From: Acidobacteriota bacterium
Lineage (GTDB): Bacteria > Acidobacteriota > Vicinamibacteria > Vicinamibacterales > UBA2999
Direction: 5' to 3'
DNA length: 47,038 nt
NCBI GenBank assembly: GCA_013140775.1
Contig: JABFSA010000004.1
Coordinates: 1-47,038 of the forward strand
The position numbers and the translations under genes were made by a program. Shown here piece after piece: positions 41,769 to 47,038 of the stretch. Below the pieces are notes generated by a model. That model was not told the DNA's origin. It was given only the letters and a program-made list of their open reading frames with translations, and did no database searches. Numbering within the stretch: position 1 is the stretch's first letter; the number at the start of each line of letters is the position of its first letter.

Positions 41769-42428
41769 TTACGGAGACACCACAAGCTGGTTCTCGACCG
41801 CGGTAACGCCAGGCGCGTGCATGGCGGCGCGCTCGGCAGCCTCGCGCTGCCTCCATGACGGAACCCGCCCTCGCAGTGCAACCGTGCCGTCGGCGACGAT
41901 CACCGTGATTCCTTCCGACGCGATATCGGAGTCACGACGCAACGCGTCGGTGATGCGCTGCTGGAGATCAGAGGCACACGCTGCACTCGCAACGACGATC
42001 CGGTTGGCCACCCCTTTCACACCTCGAACCTGATGCACGGCGCGCTCGGCAATCGCGCGCTGAAAGAGTGTCTTGACGTTGCCTGTCAACGTGACGTGTC
42101 CGCTATGCACGACCGCCTGGACTCCTTCGGGCAGCGTGGGACGCAGAGCCAGGCTGCGCGCCACATCGCCAACGATGTCGGCGTCGCCCCGTTCGTGACG
42201 CAATGTGACCTGTATGTCGTTTGCGACCGCACGAACGCCAGCCACTCGCTTGACCGCTCGCTCGGCGGCCAGCTTGGCGGCATAGGAGTCGATTGAACCC
42301 GTGAGCGTCACGGCGCTGTCTCTCACGGCCACACCGATTGCAGCGGCGTCGAACAGCGAATCCCAGTCGAGCTCTCGAACGATCGCATCACGAAGCCCAA
42401 GATCCGACGCGGTGACGGTGGCAATCAT
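41769..42428 (-). CDS. Triple BON-domain protein
   Basis: 219 residues made of three BON domains (about 5-75, 80-148 and 152-219), each with the V.V.G.V.L.G.V core (AVTLTGSIDSYAAKLAAERA, HVTLTGNVKTLFQRAIAERA, TVALRGRVPSWRQREAAERA) and the closing GV..V.N..(V) strand. No signal peptide, so it is probably cytoplasmic, as in other stress-related multi-BON proteins. BON domains are thought to bind membrane or phospholipid surfaces. A sigma-54 promoter lies directly upstream, so close that the mRNA would start within a few bases of the ATG. Confidence 0.9.
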   Translation of the reverse strand: MIATVTASDLGLRDAIVRELDWDSLFDAAAIGVAVRDSAVTLTGSIDSYAAKLAAERAVKRVAGVRAVANDIQVTLRHERGDADIVGDVARSLALRPTLPEGVQAVVHSGHVTLTGNVKTLFQRAIAERAVHQVRGVKGVANRIVVASAACASDLQQRITDALRRDSDIASEGITVIVADGTVALRGRVPSWRQREAAERAAMHAPGVTAVENQLVVSP

Positions 42429-42440
42429 TGCAGTGTGTAC

Positions 42441-42456
42441 GGCAATTCCAGTGCCG
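42441..42456 (-). promoter_or_regulatory. Sigma-54 (-24/-12) promoter for the BON gene
   Basis: On the minus strand CGGCACTGGAATTGCC has the RpoN layout GG-N10-GC (consensus TGGCAC-N5-TTGC). From this the start of transcription should be near 42430, two bases before the gene's ATG at 42428. The same 15 bases recur at the PLD promoter, with identical spacing to upstream sites. Confidence 0.68.
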
Positions 42457-42511
42457 CTTCGGAATCGGCCGATCCGCGAGTGGTGACTCGCCTGAGACTA
42501 ACGTTCGGATA

Positions 42512-42544
42512 GGGGAATTTGTCAGGTCCCCGGGAATCTTTCTC
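42512..42544 (-). promoter_or_regulatory. Paired upstream activator sites for the BON promoter
   Basis: Two similar + strand stretches, GGGGAATTTGTC (42512-42523) and GGGAATCTTTCTC (42532-42544), are 20 bases apart. The first starts 57 bases upstream of the -24 GG. The same pair at the same distance precedes the PLD gene, so they are probable enhancer-binding-protein sites. Confidence 0.5.
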
Positions 42545-42674
42545 GTCCTCTGCTCCCGCGTGTCGGCCCTGTGCCACACCACGATGCGCAACCCATCCAG
42601 CCGCGGGAGACGCGGAGGGGGCGAGACCTACAACAGCTGGACCACGCTTCCGCCGTGGCGTCAGTCTCCAACGC

Positions 42675-43367
42675 TCACGCCACTGTCGTATTGAACAGCC
42701 TTCCAACGGCCGCCGTAGCCAGCATGGCCAACATTCCCCACATGGTGACCCTCGCCGCCCCGATCAGCATGGGTGCTCCACCGATGCGTGCGGCGACGGC
42801 GCCGAGGGTGACCAGACACAACAACGACACAACCGAGACCGCCAGCACGAGCGTCGTTGCTGGTGCGACGAGGATCGTCACAACGGGCACTCCTGCACCG
42901 ATGGCGAATGTTGCTGCCGACCAGAGCGCCGCCTGCAGAGGGCGCGCCGCGAGTGCTTCGGTCAGGCTCAGCTCGTCGCGCGCGTGCGCGGCCAGCGCGC
43001 CCTTCGCCGTCAGTTGCCGCGCCACGGCTCGAGCCATGTCCGGTTCCAGCCCGCGGCGGACATAGATCCCGGTGAGCTCGTCCTCCTCGGCTTGCGGGTC
43101 GGTCGCCAGCTCGCGCCGCTCTCGCGCAAGATCCGCCTTTTCGGTGTCCGCCTGGGAACTCACCGACACGTACTCACCTGCGGCCATTGACAGCGCGCCG
43201 GCGACGAGCCCCGCGACGCCGGCGACCAGGACGTCGTGGCTGGCCGCCTCCGCCGCAGCCACGCCAACGACCAGACTCGCGGTCGATACGATGCCGTCGT
43301 TGGCGCCGAGCACCGCCGCGCGAAGCCATCCGATTCGCTCGCTCCGATGTCGTTCACGATGTGCCAT
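42675..43367 (-). CDS. VIT1/CCC1-family membrane transporter
   Basis: 230 residues with about five membrane segments. The N-terminus LRAAVLGANDGIVSTASLVVGVAAA is the family hallmark (DGIVS), followed by AGLVAGALSMAAGEYVSVSSQADTE and a charged cytoplasmic loop with ELTGIYVRRGL. Relatives move Fe2+ or Mn2+ into compartments or out of the cytoplasm. ATG 43367 has an excellent GAGGAGAGG site directly upstream; the longer frame is rejected. It lies downstream of the ABC exporter gene on the same strand. Confidence 0.9.
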   Translation of the reverse strand: MAHRERHRSERIGWLRAAVLGANDGIVSTASLVVGVAAAEAASHDVLVAGVAGLVAGALSMAAGEYVSVSSQADTEKADLARERRELATDPQAEEDELTGIYVRRGLEPDMARAVARQLTAKGALAAHARDELSLTEALAARPLQAALWSAATFAIGAGVPVVTILVAPATTLVLAVSVVSLLCLVTLGAVAARIGGAPMLIGAARVTMWGMLAMLATAAVGRLFNTTVA

Positions 43368-43461
43368 ACCTCTCCTCGCGCATTCCGGAGACATCCACGC
43401 TCGCAACACGCTCGTAACGGCTGCGTCTTCACAAACGACGTGCCGCTTGCAAGCGACCGGG

Positions 43462-43478
43462 TGCCAGCTTCGCTGGCA
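43462..43478 (-). terminator. Short hairpin after the ABC exporter gene
   Basis: TGCCAGC and GCTGGCA enclose TTC in the gap between the ABC exporter stop (43499) and the VIT1-like start (43367). The stem is only 7 base pairs and no T-run follows, so any terminator role is weak. Confidence 0.25.
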
Positions 43479-43498
43479 TCGCCGAGTAGAGGTGGCGA

Positions 43499-45400
43499 TT
43501 ATCCCCGTGCTGCTTCGTTACTCAGGGGCGGAATCAGTCCGCGAGCCGCCGTGACCGCGGCACCCGGTCCTGGGCTCACGTCACCCGCTGCCAGGGTCGG
43601 AGGCTCGCCAAACTGAATGTTGTACAGCTCCGCATAGAAGCCGCCGGCGGCCAGCAGTTCGTCATGAGTCCCACGCTCGGCCAGCTTGTGGTCTTTCACG
43701 ACGAAAATCGTGTTGGCGTGCATGATCGTCGCCAGATGGTGTGCGATGACGATCGACGTCTTGTCCTTCATCAAACGATCGAGGGCCTCGAACACGGCCT
43801 GTTCGGACTGCGCATCCAGTCCTGACGTGGGCTCGTCCAGCACAAGAATGGGCGTATTGCGGATCACGGCCCGCGCGATGGCGATGCGCTGGCGCTGGCC
43901 TCCGGACAGCGTCACGCCGCGCTCCCCGACCATCGTGTCGTATCCGTCCGGCATGGCCGTGATGAACTCGTCGGCATTGGCCAACTCCGCGGCTCGGACA
44001 ATCTCTGCGCGGTTTGCTTCCGGCCGCCCGTAGGCAATGTTCTGCCAGATCGGTGCATGGAAGAGCAGCGTGTCCTGCAACACAAAGCTGATTTGCTCGC
44101 GCAGCGATCGAATCGTGAAGCGCCGGATGTCCGTTCCGTCGATGCTGACCGTTCCCGACACGGGATCGTAGAAGCGTGCGATCAGGTTGATGACGGTGGT
44201 CTTGCCTCCTCCCGTCGGTCCGACGAAAGCGGCGACCTGTCCTGGTGCGATCTCGAAACTGACGTCCTCGAGGATCGGCTGATCCGGGCTGTATGCGAAC
44301 GACACGTGATCGAACTGGATGGCACCCTTGAACGCGGCGGCCCGGCGCGCATGCGGCTGGTCACGCACCCCGCTCTCGGTCTCCAGGACCTCGCGGATCC
44401 GCTCGAAGCCGACGCTGGCCTTCGACACGGTGTCCGCCATCTTCGACAGCTCTCGCATGGGCTTGTACATCTTCCCGAGGTAGATCAGAAAGACGACGAG
44501 CGCGCCGGCGGTCAACTGCTCCGCGATGACCAGGCGCGCGCCGTACGCGAGCATGAGGCAGGTCCCCGTCGCCACGAGAATGTCCACGACAGGCGAAAGC
44601 TTCATCTTGATGCTTCGCGCCAGCAGCGCCGCCTCGACATTCTCGAGGCTCTCCCGCTCGAAACGGCGTTCCTCGTAGTCCTCACGGGCAAAGGCCTTGA
44701 CGACACGGATCGACGAGAACACTTCCGCGACAAGCGACACCAGCTCGCTTTCCTCCTTTCTGACCTTGCGCGAGGCTTTCTTGATTCGTCGCGTAAACAC
44801 GTAGACCACCAGAAAGAGCACCGGTGCGATCGCAAGCGAGATCAGGGTGAAACGCCAGTTCAGGTACAACATGACCCCGATGATGCCCACCAGGGTGAGG
44901 ACGTTGGCCAGAATGCCCAGCAGGGCCGACGTAATCAGGTCCTGCACGCTGTCGATGTCGTTCGTGACCCGGCCGATGAGATCGCCGGTCCTCTTTTCGT
45001 CGTGTTCGGCGAGCGACAGACGGTGAATGTGGTGGTACAGCGTCCGTCGAAGGTCGTGCATGACCCACTGGCCGACGTTGGCGGTGAAGTAGGTGTTCAG
45101 GTAGCCACTCACAGCGCCGCCGACGGCGATAACGGCAACCGCTACCACCGCGAAGTTGAGGACGGCCAGCGTGCCGCCACCGACCCAGTCCACTACTGGC
45201 ATCATCCAGATGGGCAACGGTTTGGACTGCAGCAGGTAGTCGAGGACGATCTTGAGTGGCCATGGCTCGAGCAGGGCCGCCACGGCTTCGCCCGCCACAC
45301 CGACCATCGCCACGGTCATCGCCTTCCAGTGGGGCCGAAGAAGGCCGACGATGCCCAGCACGTTGGGCGTCTTGGGAACGGGCGCCTGCTCAGAAGCCAC
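43499..45400 (-). CDS. ABC exporter, fused membrane and ATPase domains (MsbA-like)
   Basis: 633 residues. A six-helix type-I exporter membrane domain (about 25-310) with the coupling and linker signatures (TGDLIGRVTNDIDSVQDLI, FSSIRVVKAFAREDYEERRF), then a nucleotide-binding domain with Walker A GPTGGGKT (394-401), LSGGQ (498-502) and Walker B ILVLDEP (518-524). It would act as a homodimer to export a lipid or drug-like molecule. Start is GTG 45400, only 18 bases after the PLD-like gene, so the two are probably one operon and may share the sigma-54 promoter. Confidence 0.93.
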   Translation of the reverse strand: MASEQAPVPKTPNVLGIVGLLRPHWKAMTVAMVGVAGEAVAALLEPWPLKIVLDYLLQSKPLPIWMMPVVDWVGGGTLAVLNFAVVAVAVIAVGGAVSGYLNTYFTANVGQWVMHDLRRTLYHHIHRLSLAEHDEKRTGDLIGRVTNDIDSVQDLITSALLGILANVLTLVGIIGVMLYLNWRFTLISLAIAPVLFLVVYVFTRRIKKASRKVRKEESELVSLVAEVFSSIRVVKAFAREDYEERRFERESLENVEAALLARSIKMKLSPVVDILVATGTCLMLAYGARLVIAEQLTAGALVVFLIYLGKMYKPMRELSKMADTVSKASVGFERIREVLETESGVRDQPHARRAAAFKGAIQFDHVSFAYSPDQPILEDVSFEIAPGQVAAFVGPTGGGKTTVINLIARFYDPVSGTVSIDGTDIRRFTIRSLREQISFVLQDTLLFHAPIWQNIAYGRPEANRAEIVRAAELANADEFITAMPDGYDTMVGERGVTLSGGQRQRIAIARAVIRNTPILVLDEPTSGLDAQSEQAVFEALDRLMKDKTSIVIAHHLATIMHANTIFVVKDHKLAERGTHDELLAAGGFYAELYNIQFGEPPTLAAGDVSPGPGAAVTAARGLIPPLSNEAARG

Positions 45401-45418
45401 GTCGCCTGCAGAGCGCGG

Positions 45419-46489
45419 TCACGGCTCAACCGATTCGTTCAGCATTTCCTGGACGCGCTCCCGGACAGCTTCCTTCACGGCCTTCTCGACGGTCTTCTTC
45501 ACGTCGGTCTTGTTCAGGCTGGCGCTTCCCTTCTTCGAGACGACCTCCTTGACCGCTTCCTTCACGAGGGGATTGAGAGGCGACAGCTTTTCGACCATCT
45601 CCTTCAGCGACTTCTTGAGCACTTGTGGCGGGGTCTGCACCGTCTCGGCGGTCTCTTTCGCCCTCCAGTCCGCTTCAAAGGTCTTCACCACGCCGCTCAC
45701 GACTTTCGAGTCGCGCACGATCACGCCAACTTCGCGCCGCGAATCCAGCTCGGCCTTCCGCAGACTCTGGCTGCCCACGAAGACTTCCTGCCGGTCGCGC
45801 ACGATGGTGCGCGTATGCAGCCGGAAGCCGCCAAGCGGCCGGACCTTCAGATGAGGGCTCTTGCGGCCGACCGACCCGATGATTCTCACCTCCACGCCCT
45901 TCTTGGCTCGCTCGTGCAGCGCGCGCAACATCTCTGCATCGGCGATCTTCGGGTCGTACAGAAGCAGTTCCTTCCTGGCTCTGCCGATGAGCGCGAGGAG
46001 CTGTTTGCGGGCGTTGACCGGACTGACGACGAAGGCGTCAAGGCCGGCCTTGTACGCTCGCCGTTTGTTGTCCGCCCGGAGCAGCTTCAGCGCTTCCTGC
46101 ACGAGGTTGCGTTTTCTCGTGACGATGCCGAAGCCGCGGCTGTGGTCGATGTCGAGATGCGTGAAGTTGAACGACAGCACGTAGAGCACGCGACGGTCGA
46201 TGATCAACAGCTTGTCGTGATAGCGCGAGAGATCGTCGGCGGTCCTCGACACGGTCACGCCCGCTTCGAGCAGGCGCATTTCGAGCTTGCGGAGACCTTT
46301 CTCGCCGCCGGTATTCGCATAGGCGATGAGCGCCGTCACCGATACGTCTCGCTCGGCCGCGTCCTTCAGCGCCTCCTCGATCTCGGCCCGATCGAACCTG
46401 AAGATGACGATGTCAACGCTCTTCTTTGCCTTCTTGATGGCCGCGACGAGCGGCGCGACTCCGTCCTGAGGCTGAATCAGCAGCTTCAT
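45419..46489 (-). CDS. Phospholipase D-like protein with a degenerate second HKD motif
   Basis: 356 residues. Two PLD halves: the first HKD is intact, H91-x-K93-x4-D98 (HDKLLIID) followed by SFNFTH; in the second the lysine is replaced, H225-x-R227-x4-D232 (HTRTIVRD), followed by GSQSLRKAE. The last 90 residues are Lys/Glu-rich and strongly helical (KEAVKEVVSKKG, VEKAVKEAVRERVQ). No signal peptide. It could be a phosphodiesterase or nuclease, possibly with altered activity. ATG 46489 gives the natural PLD start but has no ribosome-binding site; a sigma-54 promoter lies 45-60 bases upstream. Probably the first gene of the operon with the ABC exporter. Confidence 0.87.
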   Translation of the reverse strand: MKLLIQPQDGVAPLVAAIKKAKKSVDIVIFRFDRAEIEEALKDAAERDVSVTALIAYANTGGEKGLRKLEMRLLEAGVTVSRTADDLSRYHDKLLIIDRRVLYVLSFNFTHLDIDHSRGFGIVTRKRNLVQEALKLLRADNKRRAYKAGLDAFVVSPVNARKQLLALIGRARKELLLYDPKIADAEMLRALHERAKKGVEVRIIGSVGRKSPHLKVRPLGGFRLHTRTIVRDRQEVFVGSQSLRKAELDSRREVGVIVRDSKVVSGVVKTFEADWRAKETAETVQTPPQVLKKSLKEMVEKLSPLNPLVKEAVKEVVSKKGSASLNKTDVKKTVEKAVKEAVRERVQEMLNESVEP

Positions 46490-46533
46490 TGACGTTTCAA
46501 CAAGAAGGTGTGTGAGTTCATGGGATGAGAACC

Positions 46534-46549
46534 GGCAATTCCAGTGCCA
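46534..46549 (-). promoter_or_regulatory. Sigma-54 (-24/-12) promoter for the PLD gene
   Basis: On the minus strand TGGCACTGGAATTGCC matches the RpoN consensus TGGCAC-N5-TTGC perfectly. Predicted transcription start is near 46523, giving a 34-base leader to the ATG at 46489. It is identical in 15 of 16 bases to the element before the BON gene. Confidence 0.75.
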
Positions 46550-46603
46550 CCTTGGCACCGGCCGGCAGGGGTATGGTTGCCCGGCCGGGACTCAGTCGCG
46601 AAC

Positions 46604-46635
46604 GGGGGAAGATTCCTGGTTCCGGGAAGTTTCTC
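46604..46635 (-). promoter_or_regulatory. Paired upstream activator sites for the PLD promoter
   Basis: GGGGGAAGATTC (46604-46615) and GGGAAGTTTCTC (46624-46635) on the + strand repeat the arrangement found before the BON gene. The GGGGAA at 46605 is 57 bases upstream of the -24 GG, the same spacing as at the BON promoter. The divergent LysM gene starts 86 bases further on and could share them. Confidence 0.5.
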
Positions 46636-46720
46636 ACATCCCCTGATCGGCCGTTCGCGGCAATCAGAGGGTTGCTCGCCTGGCGACGCGCTTGCACTCG
46701 AGCAGCGCGGAGGTGATGTG

Positions 46721-47038
46721 GTGTTCAGGAAGGTATGTGCGAGGGGCGTCGCCTTCGTGGCACTAGCGACGGTAACGGTTGTCGCTGCAGGGCCATCGTC
46801 AGCGACCGTCGGTGCCACAGGCGCCCGAAGCGCGATTGCCGGCGTCGTTCAATCGCACGTCGTCGTCCCCGGCGATACCGTCACGAGCGTGAGCGCACGC
46901 TTTGGTGTTGAGCCCTCGGTCATCATTGCGGACAATCGGCTGGCATCCTCAGGCGCACTCCGTGTTGGGCAAACGCTTCAGCTCGACTCGCGTCATATCA
47001 TCCCGAGAGCCGGCGCGCCGGATACGGTCGTGATCAAC
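46721..47038 (+). CDS. Exported LysM-domain protein, 3' truncated by window edge
   Basis: 106 codons are visible and the frame is open at the right edge. The start MFRKVCARGVAFVALATVTV is a signal peptide, with a likely end near SSATVGA. From about residue 46 a LysM domain is clear: SHVVVPGDTVTSVSARFGVE followed by PSVIIADNRLASSGALRVGQ and then TLQL. It should bind peptidoglycan; many such proteins carry a peptidase domain further on, not visible here. GTG 46721 lies seven bases after GGAGG; GTG 46718 is equally in frame. Divergent from the PLD gene across 231 bases. Confidence 0.8.
   Translation, partial: MFRKVCARGVAFVALATVTVVAAGPSSATVGATGARSAIAGVVQSHVVVPGDTVTSVSARFGVEPSVIIADNRLASSGALRVGQTLQLDSRHIIPRAGAPDTVVIN

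Noticed and set aside
43431..43445. Possible third sigma-54 promoter before the VIT1-like gene (minus strand CGGCACGTCGTTTGT).
   Set aside because: The -12 GC is replaced by GT and the paired GGGAA sites are missing at the expected distance, so it is not comparable to the other two.
43445..43467. TGGCAC...TTGCA on the minus strand upstream of the VIT1-like gene.
   Set aside because: The two boxes are 13 bases apart (GG to GC), too far for RpoN, which needs 10.
44057..46492. An 811-residue open frame on the plus strand opposite the ABC exporter and PLD genes.
   Set aside because: It is antisense to two well-supported genes; its composition (rich in His, Arg, Asp) is what the complement of a high-GC gene gives, with no domain.

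Overview
The window looks like a chromosomal segment of a high-GC soil-type bacterium, most likely an acidobacterium of the Vicinamibacteria kind. This is inferred from gene content only; no rRNA or other marker gene is present. The pointers are three Oar-like TonB-dependent receptors with a carboxypeptidase-regulatory N-terminus, several DUF6152 proteins, a DUF5916/CBM9-like outer-membrane protein, a PufC-like diheme cytochrome, a winged-helix protein carrying a WD40-like propeller, and many Tat- or Sec-exported enzymes. I saw no tRNA, rRNA, CRISPR array, insertion sequence or phage gene.

Layout, left. 1-8108: a 5'-truncated TonB-dependent receptor converges on a single-heme-motif exported protein, which sits behind an FmdB-type zinc ribbon. 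Divergent from these runs a probable operon: a Tat-exported FAD oxidoreductase, a DUF6152 protein, an exported two-cysteine protein and a small YHYH-like protein. 8416-10930 is a minus-strand ABC exporter operon (ATPase plus two NodJ-like permeases, each overlapping the next). 11216-16416 holds an orphan TRAP substrate-binding protein, two exported amidohydrolases and an F420/FMN luciferase-like oxidoreductase.

Middle. 16514-36019 has two complete TonB-dependent receptors, the DUF5916 protein, an NHL-repeat lipoprotein and two further copies of the DUF6152/two-cysteine module. It also has a PufC-like cytochrome, a membrane-anchored protein made of five 19-residue repeats (a beta-flower candidate), a Tat-exported class II aldolase-like protein, a ToxR/CadC-like regulator and a PAP2 phosphatase behind an elaborate inverted repeat. 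The region reads as an uptake and periplasmic oxidation/hydrolysis repertoire for organic compounds, but substrates cannot be named.

Right. 36106-47038 is a different neighbourhood resembling a stress or dormancy island: CPBP protease, PRPP-synthetase homologue overlapping an AMP-phosphorylase-like enzyme, tandem DUF4440 lipoprotein, MgtC/DUF4010 membrane protein, triple-BON protein, VIT1/CCC1 transporter, MsbA-like ABC exporter, phospholipase-D-like protein and the start of a LysM protein cut by the window edge. The BON and PLD genes are preceded by near-identical sigma-54 (-24/-12) promoters. Each has a pair of GGGAA-type sites the same 57 bases upstream, which suggests one RpoN-dependent activator controls both. 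This shared regulatory element and the 19-residue repeat protein are the two observations I would follow first.
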